The notes: generated by a model not told the origin, from the letters alone. Positions 34,316 to 47,985 are shown, numbered from the stretch's first letter. The stretch: DNA of 64,000 nucleotides from Brachycybe producta (GCA_036925085.1 JAUPFP010000056.1:868001-932000), one strand, 5' to 3'. Translations and numbers: made by a program.

Positions 34316-37300
34316 TTATAGAAGTTGAACTAAAACGAGAGCAACCAACGCACCCAAAAAAACACCTAGTGCCATAAAAAAGGACATAACAATTCCTGCC
34401 AACTCCTGATGCTCCTTTCGAACAAGGCTAGAATAGAAACAAAAAAGGTTTTTAAAGTAATGTCTCTAGCGTGACGATAACTTGATAAAGTGACGCACGT
34501 CGGACCCATGGTCATACAATGTGAGGCCATGTAACCATTGGACACAGCGATAACCGTCACCAGGATTATGAAAGTCACATCATTATCGAATATAACCGGA
34601 AAATTAGTCCTTGGTTGGACGTTACACAACAGGACCAAAGGAACGAGAGAGAAACGGAGAATACAAATAGCAGGAACAATCAAACTGTTTGCCGGAATCT
34701 CAACCGTAAAACAAATATATCAGTTGTCATAACGATCAATTCCAACATTCAATATACAACAGATAATTTACCACGCGAATAAATCCCGAGACGCAACGTC
34801 CGCAGAAATCGCCACAATTAAAGAGTAAAAAACACGCAAAAGGAAGAAAGAACTTCCCTAATTACAATATAACAACACACATTAATATCTTTTAAGCGTT
34901 AAATGTGATTAAAAAACATATTATTCTAGAAAGTTTAAAAAAACACCTGTCCAAATGGTTCCGGACTGTCTGTTGACCGAGACGACTAAAACAGTGATAG
35001 CAGGATAAACAGCAAACGTACCAACGAACAACAACGTCACCGAAACAGCGTAAATTTTCACCTAGTTTAATAGAATAGAAAAAATGTTTATTATTACAAT
35101 AGTGATGACAGGTTAAATAAAATTCACAAAGAAATTATTACCTTGTGAAAAACCTGTTTAAAACTGGGTTTCAATTCAAAATCGAACGACTTGTCGTTGA
35201 TCGAAGGTTCCAATAGTACTAGAGAAAGAAAAAAAACGCCATTCTATAAAACACGGCTATTAAATCGACGCAATATTAAATACAATCTTGGAATTGAATG
35301 TTAAATTAAATTAAATTCTAAATCATTGTAAAAATTTATAAACAGCATTTAGAATCAAATGAAAGTATTTAGACGCGAAAACAGAAACTAAAAATAAAAA
35401 CTGTATCTCAACACCAAAACCACGTTATCGCATGCTAATAACAAAAGAAATAACATTCGTACCCATAGTACGATTGTAGTGAAACATGTAATAGCTGTTT
35501 CTCACGAGAACAACATAAAATACGATACAAAAAGCAATGACAACGGTGGCAGAACAGAAAAAGTAGAGAGCCGAAACGGTGACACTAGTCTCATCGTGTA
35601 ACAGTGTCAGAATGCGTACGACACTTCCAAGAATTCCTCCAATCGCCTACACGAACATAAAAACAAGGAAAAGTAGCTTGTACGTGTGTGTAGAAAGAAA
35701 TTTTAATGCAACCTGTCCATTCATGGCAGCACGGATGTATTTCGAATGAAGTCGACCTGCCGTTCCGAACGTACTCGCTTGAAGCACCGCGTTGAAACCT
35801 TGTTGCACAATAAACAATAGAAAAAAACACAAATATCAAACTTATTATTTGATCGTCCAAAATGCATGAACCCTAATTTCTGCCGTTACCGTTCATGATG
35901 ACGACACAACCCATAGTGAGAAGAAAAAACGAAAACTGCCCTTTTTTTACAAACCAAAACAAACAATTAAAGAAGAAAATGGGTAATGTTCAAAAAAAAC
36001 AAAACTAGTTACAGGAATCAGTGTCGATCAAAGCAAGAACAGCTGTAACTACAAACTGAAGAAGGATAATCAGCGAAGATCCGATGATCCTTAAGCTTAA
36101 AGAGATTCTGTTCAGAAAACAAACGAATGACAGATACGATTAGAACTTTCGTTTGTATTCATTTAAGCATTTGTATAATAAACTTACCTATTGCTGTACA
36201 TGGTGCAAAGGACGAATCCGACAAGACCGGGAATCATTGCAGCCATGTTCAGATAGTTGGCAAAGTTGGTTTGCAAAGCGTTCCTCTTCGTCGGATCCAA
36301 CGGACCCGTGTGGTTAACATCTCGTAATTTGTATTGCCAATACTTTTAACAATAAATATTCATTGGAAGAAAGCTTACGATTTATTAAACACATTTTTTT
36401 TATAAGCAACATTAAGTAAACAAGTCATTTAAGGGTAATGTTCATATATTTAATTAATAATTTATAAGTCTCCATTTCCGTTTTTCATTTCATATTGGAC
36501 CAAACTTTGTCATTTTCTAACTGACATGTAAAGTTTGTTTCTAGAGTTGTGTTTCAGCTAGTCTTTTTAATTACTATAATACTTAAAATTGCCATAAAAA
36601 GCGTTTTCAAAGATATCATGAAAATGCATTTCTTTGGAGACGGATTAAAAAAAAGAACCGATGAACGGATGAACATTTGGGATAACTCTAAAACCCGAAA
36701 CTAAATGCTTTTGGAATTGGATGAACACTATACTTGTTTATACACAGGGCCGGATTAGCCATTGGGGTAAAAGGGCTGCAGCCCAGGGCCCCCGAATTTT
36801 GAGGGGCCCAAAAATCGTGGGGAATATTTTTTTAACCACTGTAATTACTGTAAATCGACAATTTTTTTGCAAATGATCAAAGGAACACATTATCGCCACA
36901 GTTGTCTAACTCCTAACGATGTAAAAATAACTGAAATTGAAAAAGAAAACCAATACTAGCAAGTAGTGTTTACGTCACCTATGGAATGAACCCACCCAGG
37001 GCCCTCATGTAGGCTGATCCAGCCCTGTTTATACATCGTTAATAGGTGGGGTTACGTTAAATTGAGTTTGTTGCAGGGAGTTTGGGGGTGGAAACCCTCC
37101 AGAATGTAAAAAATTAATTCGATTTAAAACAGGATTTGTGTGTTTTGTACCCATTTTAAGTGTTCATCACAAGGTTTTTGTGTATTCATTCATTTCTATA
37201 TGCATTCTGTTTCAGGTTTTAGGATTACCCATGATGTTCATCCGTTCATCGGTTCATCTTTTCATCCTGATCCTTTCCTTGTGTCTATTCTACATTTAAA

Positions 37301-37936
37301 CAAACTTTGTCCTTTAAAATTATCTTCTTTGAATTATTGTTTCAAGTAATAAAATTTTTCTTCGCATTGAGCTAATTTTTACACGTTTAAAAGTGTAAAA
37401 ATTAGCTCAATGCGAAGAAAAATTTTATTACTTAGAAATATGTGTGTATAACAGTTGTTATACACACATTTTTTTTTGGTTCATTTTGCACATAGTAAAC
37501 GTACAAAATCCACACACCTCTTCAGCATAGACAAAAAAATTCCATGGCACAGTGCCGGACAATCCGAGCCAAATGAAAACAATATAAACAATCTTAAACC
37601 TGAAAATTATAATTGATCATTTAAAGAGCCGCAAACAGAATTAAACAACGAGGGAATGAGAGAAAGCGAACGAAAATGAGAGCGAGAGACAATTAAGGAA
37701 TGAACGAGAAAGAGGTTGAAGGAGAGAGATGGTAATCTCTTATAAATCCGTAACCTGTCTTTGACTTGAAATATAGACGATGGTACATCAATTTGGGCGC
37801 TGTTGCCTCTGCTGCCGACATCGGTCGAGTTAATTAAAGGATCTGACTCTGCAAGTGGCCGGTGTCGAACTAAAGTATCGTCATCGTGGTAATCACTATC
37901 ATCATTGTGATGACGCCAACTACTCGAATCCTGCAT
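34316..37936 (-). CDS. SLC29: equilibrative nucleoside transporter (SLC29 family)
   Basis: About 12 exons, roughly 475 residues (human ENT1 has 456). The start ATG is 37936 (MQDSSSWRHHNDD), and the N-terminal tail is acidic with a possible dileucine-type DPLI. Membrane segments and family motifs in order: DRFKIVYIVFIWLGLSGTVP with WNFFVYAEE, YWQYKLRDVN, NYLNMAAMIPGLVGFVL, then GFNAVLQASTFGTAG with YIRAAMNGQAIGG (the ENT signature after TM4). A hydrophilic loop follows (EPSINDKSFDFELKP), then KIYAVSVTLLFVGTFAVYPA, RFSLVPLVLLCNVQPR and VSNGYMASHCMTMGP. The last exon is LVRKEHQELAGIVMSFFMA to stop 34316. Eleven hydrophobic segments are plausible. Known role: facilitated transport of nucleosides across the plasma or organelle membrane. 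A hAT-like element and two hairpins sit in intron 2. The introns near 34680-34790 have weaker splice sites, so that junction is less certain. Confidence 0.9.
36745..37027. mobile_element. hAT-like non-autonomous element with perfect 8-bp duplication
   Basis: It begins CAGGGCCGGATTAGCCATTG and ends AGGCTGATCCAGCCCTG. GGCTGCAGCCCAGGGCCCCC lies inside. TTTATACA lies on both sides (36737-36744 and 37028-37035). Elements with CAGGGNCGGATT ends are widespread hAT derivatives in animal genomes. There is no reading frame. It is within intron 2 of the transporter gene. Confidence 0.8.
37344..37433. repeat. perfect 41-bp-arm hairpin
   Basis: The left arm starts AAGTAATAAAATTTTTCTTC and reaches AATTTTTACAC. 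The right arm is its exact reverse complement from GTGTAAAAATTAG to TTTTATTACTT, with an 8-nt loop. It lies in intron 2 of the transporter gene. Confidence 0.9.
37439..37470. repeat. perfect 13-bp-arm hairpin
   Basis: ATGTGTGTATAAC, loop AGTT, then GTTATACACACAT. It lies only a few bases beyond the larger hairpin at 37344-37433. Confidence 0.85.
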
Positions 37937-38287
37937 CTTGTGTGTCGAATTCAAAGGATCATATAATCCCCTCTGTGTTGCATTCAGGATTGGAATCGCT
38001 GCAGCACCTTCAGCACACTTTTATCTGTCACAATATGAAGAAGAGACGTCCAAAAATCGTCCAAACAAATCCCCAGAACTGTGAGCCGCTAAATAAGAAA
38101 CAAAACACGTACACCTCTTATAAAATCAAAACAAAAAACGTTGATTAATTTAATACGAAACAGCTGACCAAACACAAAACATACCTTAAAAAACAGACAA
38201 CAAAAAAAGAGGCGGCCGCGAAACAACCCTTTCAACTTTTCAAGGACAGAAAAACCGGAAATGCAAAATAACAACAGAATGAATAGC

Positions 38288-38472
38288 ACAGGCATCTGTA
38301 GACAGCGTCAGAATTTCTTTGTCTCCGCCCTTTTATGAACGTCAGACCAAATATCAACCAATTAGAAATAAAAACGGCGGAGCATGTGACATCAGACCCA
38401 GTAACAAACCAATTAGAAATGATGACGTTCATAAAAGCCTAAGAAATTCTGAAGCTGTCTACATATGTCTGT
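38288..38472. mobile_element. MITE-1 copy 4 (type B ends)
   Basis: The left end is ACAGGCATCTGTAGACAGCG and the right end GCTGTCTACATATGTCTGT. The core has GTCAGACCAAATATCAACCA, CGGCGGAGCATGTGACATCA and AACAAACCAATTAGAAAT, as in the other copies. It lies between the divergent transporter and YIPF4 genes. Flanking bases show only weak duplication. Confidence 0.75.
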
Positions 38473-39292
38473 AAATATAGCCATCTCCTATAGATACTGT
38501 AGGAGGCTATGCACCTCCTCTACCTCTAGGAGGTGGCTATTACAGAATGAAACCAGAACGGTCCAGAAGTAAATCAATTAACAGCTTTTCCTATGGAGCA
38601 ATCGGTGGAAAAAGCGCAAGCTGTAATTAGTATTTCAGTTGCAATACGTTTCATTAGACATACAAAAGAAAAAAGGTGTGTGTGTGTGTGTGTTTCTTTC
38701 TAGCTTCAAAAAGCAGACAAATCTTCACTCGTTTTTGGCGTTTTCTTCTAAAATGAAGTTGCTATACCTTTATAAATATATCATAATGAAACGGAACGAT
38801 AAAATCAACGCCATCTATTGCAAATACAGCGGTAACATTAATATAATACGGAGTCCTGTAAAGGACATCATACATTTTTTATTTATTTTAATTCAAATTT
38901 ACGCCACATCATAATCAAAATAACAAATTGTTTCTAAACTCATCAGTTAATCAACCAGATATTTTAGCTGTGACGTACTGTCCTCGTATAATCTATAGTA
39001 GATGGATGCCTAATCTGCTGGCATGACGTCATAGTCTATGCACCCGAATATTACGTACCGTTGCATCCAATGCAATCGAAGTGAACCGATGAGTTTAAAA
39101 ACGTGTTTAAGGTGGAGGAACTTTTTTTTTTCTTTTCCTTCTGTTCGTTTTTGTGTTAAAATGTCATTAAATAACAAGCTGTAATACGAATGACATTTGT
39201 TTTTAAAGATATCTAAGCCATAGAAAAGGTATAAATCCTATTTTAAGTGATTATTTGCAGAGAAATTCTAAGAAGAGGAAGGTGATTGAGAC
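38473..39292. other. 5' flank of YIPF4
   Basis: A (GT)n run lies at about 38674. ACGGAGTCCTGTAAAGGACA at 38850 matches the end of the element at 57808 (ACGGAGCCTTGTAAAGGCCA). ATGACGTCATAG occurs at about 39023. No exon is seen before the YIPF4 start. Confidence 0.4.
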
Positions 39293-40666
<1,374 letters not shown>

Positions 40667-42410
40667 TATTTTATAATAATAAGTTATAAACTATATGTAA
40701 TTAAGAGAACATTAAGAACAAAAAACAACGACTAAAGTGCTAACTAAAAGCTACTGTTCATTGCAAACTGTAAAATGAATGCCATGAAACTAACATGAAA
40801 CTGAAAATTAAACTATTTGCAGCAAAAGGATCAAAACAATCTTAAAAATTAGGCAAATTTAGAAGTGATTTTTAGAAACAAAACTATAAGAACCACGAAA
40901 AAAATTAATGTCATGATTTCATGATAATATTTTTCAAAATATTTTGTCAGTGGTTTGAAAATGATCTTCATTTTTCAAGACATTCGGCCAGAAACAGTCA
41001 TTTTAAACTCTTTGTTATAATATCTTCATGAAATTCGTTCTGTGTAAATTCACTTATTAAGTTTTATGAACAGCTCATTTTTTGAACTCTGGTTATTCTA
41101 CAATTTTAGGAGCAAAACTAAATAGTTTGAAAATATTAAAAACTAGAACAGTGGACTGAATCATTTAATTGCATTTTCATGTTGACATCTTTCAAAATAA
41201 ACTTTTTACAGACAACAATTTAAAAATTATCATCTTAAATTAAAGTTTGGTCATTTTAAGTGATTGATGTTACCTTTCTAGTTTGTAAAACACTTCCACG
41301 TTTTGCTTAATATTACTACTATATGAATAAAGAGAGTTCGAGAAGCCAGTTACTTTAAAACCACCTTTTTTTTCCGAAAAATCACTTCTGATATGCAGAG
41401 AATAACTGCATAAATCTAAGTCCCAGTTCACCAGTTACAGTTCTTTTTTATTCTTTATTTATAAAATGCCTTGTTTACTAAGTTACTGTATCTCAATTGT
41501 TCAACCTTATCTTGCAAATGAAATAATGTGTTTGAAATTGCTGCAATAAAAAGTTTTTATTTTATACTCCATTTAATATATATAAAATCTAGAACTGGTA
41601 AAAATATGTAAGGTTTATTACATAAATCACATTTCTCCCGTCGTTAATTAAAGTGGCTTGCTCTCAAGTGGATGTCGGCAACACGGGCAAGTAATAAAAA
41701 AAAATTAACAAAAAATCCAAGCCACGAGAGCAAACGACAACTTGGCGAGGAGCAAAGCTGGTAAATGTAATTGTTATTCGTAAACAAGTCACAGCTTTGA
41801 AAGAAACTAAACTTATAAAAGAAAATAAGTACAGATCAGAAAAAAACCACCATAAAGAAAACTTAAGTTAATAAAAAAATAATTAATCAAGGGTGCCATT
41901 TTCTTAATCCAGGCTGGATACACACGATCAATTCTGAACTGTCCATCCTGAGCATAAAAACATTCACATTTGTTCAGATCGTAATGCTTTAACAATGATG
42001 AGAAAATGAGCAATTTGCTAAAAAAAAAAAATCAAAGGATGGACAAGCCAGAATTTATTGTGTGACCAAATTGATTCCACTCCCATCACTTTTTTTTAAA
42101 TTCCCCAAATCTATTCTACGTTTAAAAACTGATCTAACTTCATTTGTTTATCTAAAGGATTAAACTAGTTGTTTAAAGAGTGTCGGCTCTTATAGCAAAA
42201 TAAGAGACAGAGATGGTGGGAAAAATGCACACACGCACATACACACACACAAAAACACACACATGTACATCATTGTAATGATATAAATCGTTTGTTTGTT
42301 TCTTAATCGAGTGAAGAAAACGTTTTTTTAGGCGAATTCTTCATGTCCTACTCCCACCTTCTCTCCCATTTCTTTGCACATCCATTACTCGACTATAGAG
42401 ACGACGGTGG
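40667..42410. other. gap between YIPF4 and MEMO1 (convergent 3' ends)
   Basis: No exon found. It contains FB1 material (40885-41350) and, near 42235, an (AC)n run. The frame at 41813-42013 (-) has no domain. Confidence 0.45.
41060..41350. repeat. FB1 foldback element
   Basis: TTTTTTGAACTCTGGTTATT, TTAGGAGCAAAACTAAATAG and TTGACATCTTTCAAAATAAA are on the left; TTACCTTTCTAGTTTGTAAA with ACACTTCCACG is on the right. It lies just downstream of YIPF4. Confidence 0.65.
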
Positions 42411-45400
42411 TCACTCGATGACGAGAGCTGCAGCTGCGTAACTGACGGAAGAATCGTGCATACTAAGGCACTGACTGGATTGTGCATACTTCAGGAACTT
42501 GAGCGACATCTTATGCCCGTTGCCGGCCTTTTGCAACGCTTGAATAGCCTGAAAAAAAGAAACGTGTTAAGGAAAACAATTGTAACATATTATTCTTAAC
42601 ATTTGTACTGACGTTGAGGAGGACGCCAATCGGATGACGGCCACAGATCGTGTTACCGAACTTTTTGAGGTAATCGGTGAATCCAGCGGGAGTCATCTGC
42701 TCAATCATTTCCATGCCCTGCGTGCAAAAACATCAAAGACGTCAAGACACAACTCCAATGAAGACAAATTTCAGTTACTAGCCATTCGATCTAGTTTTTC
42801 GACGGACTGATAAATGTTGCCACACGACTTGTCGTAATAAGTGTATCTAAACCTGTGGCCTTCGAGTTAATAAGAAAAAAAAATTAGCGAAAACCTGGCC
42901 AAACGCTGTTATTACAAGCTTAACAACCAACAACAATGAAGTATTGTCGTTCCTTACCCCAATGACAGAAGTCAGACGAGATAACAAATAGGTTTTGAGG
43001 ATCTGCAAGGTATTTGGCAAACACTTTCCCGTACTGCAGTTCCTTTTCCGTAGAAAGAGAACCGACGAGGACAGGCACAATGGTAAACTGGTCACGATAG
43101 CTAAAAAAATCGCGTTCTCGTAAATGAATAAACTAAATTATAGCATAATTCCGCATGTTTTAGTCGGCCTTCTCCATTAAAATGGGTTTTGAACAGCTGT
43201 TTTTCCTTATTCTGTTTTTCAGAAGCAAAATTTAGAGAAACTGGAAAGTGATTTAGAAACTATAAAGGTAGCTCAATCAATTAAGGCTATTTTCATAAAA
43301 CATTATCTAGCCAAAAAATTAACAAAAATATTGTTTGCTTTAATTAAACTTGGGTCATTTTAAAACTCACATAAAAAGCCTACTTTCAAAGATATCAACA
43401 TGAAAATATCCTTAAGTGATTTAACTACCCTTCTAGCATCTAAAAGACGTTCAAGTATCTCTTCGTTTTACACGTGAAAGACACAATACAATAATCAAGA
43501 GTTTGAGAGACATTTACAGTTTCTAACCATCTTAATTCATTAATTCTAGCAAACGAAAGGAACCACCAAAAAGTATCATTGTTTTAAATATAACATACTG
43601 TATACTATTTAGGAAATTCATTTCACTGAATTTTATTGGAGTTTCTTTATATTTACGCTAAATTTTTCTGAGTTTCTAACCAAATTTCAAATTCTTAAGA
43701 AACTGCAAGTTTTCTTTGTTGATGGGAATTACCCTGTATCATGGACGATGTTATTCATGAACTGTGTGTGCAATTTTTGAATAGAAATTCAGAAGAAGAA
43801 AAACATAAATAATGAAATGCCGACTAAAAACGTGAGCAGATATTTTTTCTCTTTACTGTTCCATGACTTTAGCCACATAAGGCAAATGCATCTCGATACT
43901 GTGTTCATCTTCGTCTGTCTGAAGACTCATTCGTTCGAAACAACCCGTGAGAAAGAGCTCTTCATAAACTGATTAAAAAGCCAAATAAAAAGAAACAAAT
44001 CGACAACAGACTAATGGTCAAACGTTCAGCTCAGATCAAGGTACTTCTCTGATCAATAACAAGGTCGTAAAGAGGAGTACGGTATTTGGAAGTAGAAGAG
44101 AGAGCACAACCGGAGAGACGGACATGATGAGAAGGACCGAGGATGAAGACGCGCTTTCTACTCAGAAACGATAGAAAAGAAGATCGATTTAAAAAATGAA
44201 TCGTGATGGTACGCTCGTGCATCGATCACGAAACACCCACATCTGACTAGGATTAACCTGACGATAGGCGAAGGCACCACACGCACCGCAGTAAGTGTAA
44301 CCTGCATGCCTATATGTACGAAACAATACTCCAAGAAGGAGTGAAAACGGGGTTATAAGTTGGCTACGTATGAAACTATACTAACTGCAGAATACACGTA
44401 CGGTGCTATGATTGCTCTGGCCGGAGCGTGAGACAAATCAGCCATCGAAAGCCATTCGTCCAACTGGCAATGAAGTTCGTGAGCTGAAATTACAAAGTTG
44501 TAATTTTAAGCAATCGCAAAAAAACGAAAAATTAGCATCGGCTAAAATAATTTGACCCTATAATGGCTTCTTTTTCGAATTTTCAAGAAATAAATTCATT
44601 AGAAATCTACCGAAAGGTTAAAAACTGCATTAAATCAACATAAAGTGCAAGAAATCTACAAAAACTGAAACAATTGCAAGAAAATCATAAAAAATCCACC
44701 GTTTCTTCATCAGTTTAGACAAACCTACCATATTTTCATTAGTTTAAAGAATTTAAAAAAATTTCCAACCAATGATTTTCTAAATTTCTCATTTGACGCA
44801 ATTCAGTCAAACTTCAGTTGTGTCAATTTCATCATTATATTAATTTCGCGAATTTAGTCACAACCCAAAACAGTAAGAAAACTGTGACTACTAAGGGGTC
44901 GTGTATACATATTGATTGACAGTGATTGCTAAGTCAAAGGCAGTGCTAAACTCATTAACTTCTTATATTTTTTGTATATAAAAGTTAATGTGTTTAGCAA
45001 TAACTTTAACTTGGCAATCCTTATGGATACTGCAGTAAAAGGAAAAGTTGTGGTTCAATTTATGTAAAAATGGGTCAATTTGTCCAGCCCAGTAATTCAA
45101 ATTACTGAACCGTGTAGATTGGCCTAGTTTAATCAGTCCAAACATAGACCTATAAGCTCAGTAATTACCGAACTGAACTACCATTCAGTAGTATATTACG
45201 TTTTGGCGTCTTCCTTTTTTTTCAGAAACTTCTTCTCAAAGACACAAATCGTTTCCAAAATGTTAACGACATCATTGACAAACAAAGACAATATTTAAAA
45301 TATAACGATTCTGATTGAAAAACCTAAAATTCGAACCTAATCACCTGAAAACGAATAAATTGAAGCATTATACAGTTGTGAATGAGGTTTTAATCGTGAT

Positions 45401-45459
45401 TGAAACTTACAGGATTCAGTGTACCAACTGCCTGCATGAGTGGCCCGTCTAGTCGACAT
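42411..45459 (-). CDS. MEMO1: MEMO1 redox/copper-binding protein
   Basis: Nine exons: 45459-45411, 44483-44402, 44309-44241, 44157-44045, 43968-43857, 43100-42958, 42859-42783, 42717-42613 and 42548-42411. Total 295 residues; human MEMO1 has 297. Start [20 protein letters not shown]. The conserved metal-site residues are all present: [28 protein letters not shown] and [14 protein letters not shown]. Also seen are [37 protein letters not shown] and [20 protein letters not shown]. The C terminus is [10 protein letters not shown]. Known role: cytosolic protein linked to ErbB2 signalling and cell motility, structurally like extradiol dioxygenases, binding copper or iron. The intron between exons 7 and 8 starts with GC, not GT (gctagt). 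Without using it the frame stops at once, so a GC-AG intron is the only consistent reading. Confidence 0.96.
43185..43520. repeat. FB1 foldback element in a MEMO1 intron
   Basis: GAACAGCTGTTTTTCCTTAT, CAGAAGCAAAATTTAGAGAA and AGGTAGCTCAATCAATTAAG on the left; TTTCAAAGATATCAACATGA, CTACCCTTCTAGCATCTAAA and GAAAGACACAATAC on the right. Confidence 0.75.
44925..45022. repeat. imperfect 38-bp-stem hairpin in MEMO1 intron 1
   Basis: GATTGCTAAGTCAAAGGCAG with TGCTAAACTCATTAACTT pairs with AAGTTAATGTGTTTAGCAAT with AACTTTAACTTGGCAATC, six mismatches in 38 and a loop of about 20 nt. Related half-elements occur at 16460 (AATGCTAAACTCATTGACAT) and 59020 (AGTGCTAAACTCATAAACTT). Confidence 0.6.
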
Positions 45460-46068
45460 GTCCGTCCCTATTTTGGCCTTCTTTCAATCCTTCTGCTTTT
45501 TTTTTCTTCCTGTTCTAAAAAACGAAACCTCTACACTCTAATTTTTAACTACAATGCAGATGATGATCGTCCGGATCGAGTGTTGCGCCAATGGATAACA
45601 AAACGACGACGATAATAATGAAAGTGAATACCAAGGATATCCTTGGATGAAAAAAATCGTCTGAAAAAAAAAGAAGACAATGAGCCAAACTGCAAAATAA
45701 AAACCAACCGAGAAACGAAATTGACCGACCGCCTGTCAACACTCAAAAGCGAACAAAAAAAAATTGACCCACTGAAATCTATTACTAGTTACTAGGCAAA
45801 ATTAATATATAGGGGTAGCTCAACTGAGAGCTCTCGATAAAGCGCTTTCCGTGCCATAGTTGAAAGTATAGCCAATAGATGGCGCCACCACTACTTAAGA
45901 TCTAAACTAGGACAGTTTCTTTTTTGTTAAAACGAGGTGGTTCAAAAGGTTCTTCTCTTATAAATTATAAATAACCAGGCAATTCTTTCTATTAGTAGCC
46001 GCTTAGCCTCTATGCAGGAGATTGTACAACGTTTTCGCCTTACTTCTATTTCACGCCTTAAGTGCAAC
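45460..46068. other. 5' flank of MEMO1
   Basis: No upstream exon is seen. At 45990 lies a one-armed copy of the TTAGCCTCTATGCAGGAG repeat, also found in SPRTN intron 4, directly abutting the MITE at 46069. Confidence 0.4.
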
Positions 46069-46263
46069 ACAGGCAATTGTGCCCAGCATTAGAATGTTAT
46101 TGGCCCCACCCTTTATATGAGCGTCACCAAATTCTAATTGGTTTGTTACTTGGTCTAATGTCACATGTCCCACCCTTTTCAATTTCTAATTGGTTGATAT
46201 TTGGTCTGAAGCTCGTAAAAGGGCGGGGCCAATAAAAATTTAATGCTGTGCACAATTGCCGGT
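46069..46263. mobile_element. MITE-1 copy 5 (type A ends)
   Basis: Left end ACAGGCAATTGTGCCCAGCA, right end GCTGTGCACAATTGCCGGT. The core has CTTGGTCTAATGTCACATGT and AATTGGTTGATATTTGGTCT. Flanks AAGTGCAAC and AGGTGCTAC match at 7 of 9 bases. Confidence 0.75.
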
Positions 46264-47071
46264 AGGTGCTACCTATAGTTGCCTCAATGTAAAATGAAAC
46301 TAGTGACATCAGCAGGGTCGACACAATTTTCTTTAGGCTTGTGTTTTTTTTTGTTTGATAAAAAAAAAAGAAATAATAAAAAAGGAAAGAACCCATTTGT
46401 TGTTTAAAAAGTTTGCTATGATTTTTCTTTCAGACTAAATGACAACCCTTTTGGCGTCACAAAGTTCTTCTTACGGTGATGCAACTATATATTCTCCAAA
46501 CATACTTGGAAGGTTAACACATAATTAATGCTCACTCACTCAAGACGTTTTTCTCTAACGTAAGAGTTTCACTACCTCTATAAATATACCATGATATCAG
46601 TACAGCTGAGTAACCCACAACCAAGGTCAAAGAAGATGCCACAAGCTAATAATCGATCGAAACCACATTTTGTCTCATTAGTTCTCTGTAATTGATCACC
46701 TAAAAGTGAATAAGTTTATCACTACATGTATACATGTAATTGTGCTCTTTAAAGCAAAATTATATAAATGAAATTGATAATCCGGACAATAGAATTTTAA
46801 CAATATTGTCAATTGATTAGGTCAGCCTGGCATAAAGCCGATGACGTCACTTGACTGAGGGCAGTGACCCGCCTCCCCTCTTTTTCTTTTAATACCAGAA
46901 CAAGTGATTCATTAAAATCGTATTAAATACAATAAGCACAACGTGCACGAAGTTTTGCGTGCATATAAATTACGAAGTGAACAATATTTAGTAACACAAT
47001 TTTTATATATTTGATTTTAAATAATAATACTACCAGCAATTCAGAGGGCTTATGACAGAAGAACAATTTAG
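46264..47071. other. gap without a recognised gene
   Basis: AT-rich. Near 46440-46600 there are pieces like the 13127 hairpin (GGCGTCACAAAGTTCTTCTT). No exon is supported. Confidence 0.4.
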
Positions 47072-47263
47072 ACAGGCATCTGTAGACAGCGTCAGAATAT
47101 CTTTGGCTCCACCCTTTTATGAGCGTCAGACCAAATACCAACCAATTAGAAATAAAAAGGGCGGTGCATGTGACATCAGACCTAGTAACAAACATATTAG
47201 AAATTGATCACGCTCTTAAAAGGGCGGAGCCAAAGAAATTCGGAACCTGTCTACAGATGCCTC
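47072..47263. mobile_element. MITE-1 copy 6 (type B ends)
   Basis: Left end ACAGGCATCTGTAGACAGCG, right end CCTGTCTACAGATGCCT. Core GTCAGACCAAATACCAACCA and GGGCGGTGCATGTGACATCA. AAAAGGGCGGAGCCAAAGAA is on the right arm. No clear target duplication. Confidence 0.75.
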
Positions 47264-47704
47264 AGCATGCCTTTATAATTTAGTCCAAAGGATGCATATA
47301 AAATACACTGTCAAAATAACCTATTAACAAATATCATAAAAAATACCCCATGCAAATGTACTAAAAGTATTTTCAGCATTGGTATCTTTAAAAACTTCAA
47401 ATAATAATATTTTGAACAAATTATCTTCATAAAACGATTTTGTTTTCAACCATATTTCAACTTATAACATTTTAGAATCAATTTATATAGCAATCATGGC
47501 AAAAGTCTAAACGGAAATTGTTTAATTGCTTTGGTAGACCTTTACCATGCCCGTGAATTTTTTTAAAAGTACTTTATGATTGTATTTTCAACTATTGATT
47601 ATTATTCTATGGAAACGATAATTCCAAACTTTAATTTGCGTTTTCTTAGTAATGAGGCTAAAAAGTTGCTTCTGAAAGAAATTTGTGTGCATTATGACGT
47701 ATTA

Positions 47705-47985
47705 TGAACAGCTGACTTTCGAACTCTTTGCTTATTCTGCGTTTTAGGAGCAATACTAAAAAGTTGAATCACTTTTAATAGTATTTCCTTATTAATTATC
47801 TTTCAAAATAAACTTTTTATGGCCAAACATTAAAAAAAAAACTCATCAAAAGGATATTTTAAAAGATATGACCAATAAAATACCATTAAAAGGACTGATC
47901 TTGCCTTCTAGTTTTTAACTTTAAAAGTTTTCTCCATAAAAGACAACAATTCAACATTTGCGGAGCATTTATCCTTTTCAAACAA
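47705..47985. repeat. FB1 foldback element, shortened
   Basis: GAACAGCTGACTTTCGAACT, GCGTTTTAGGAGCAATACTA and TTATCTTTCAAAATAAACTT on the left; TATTTTAAAAGATATGACCA and TGCCTTCTAGTTTTTAACTT on the right. It lies about 300 bp beyond the 3' end of the ZNF318-like gene. Confidence 0.65.

Noticed and set aside
42847-43095. Minus-strand frame [14 protein letters not shown]...
   Set aside because: It is the wrong frame over MEMO1 exon 6; the correct frame gives [20 protein letters not shown].
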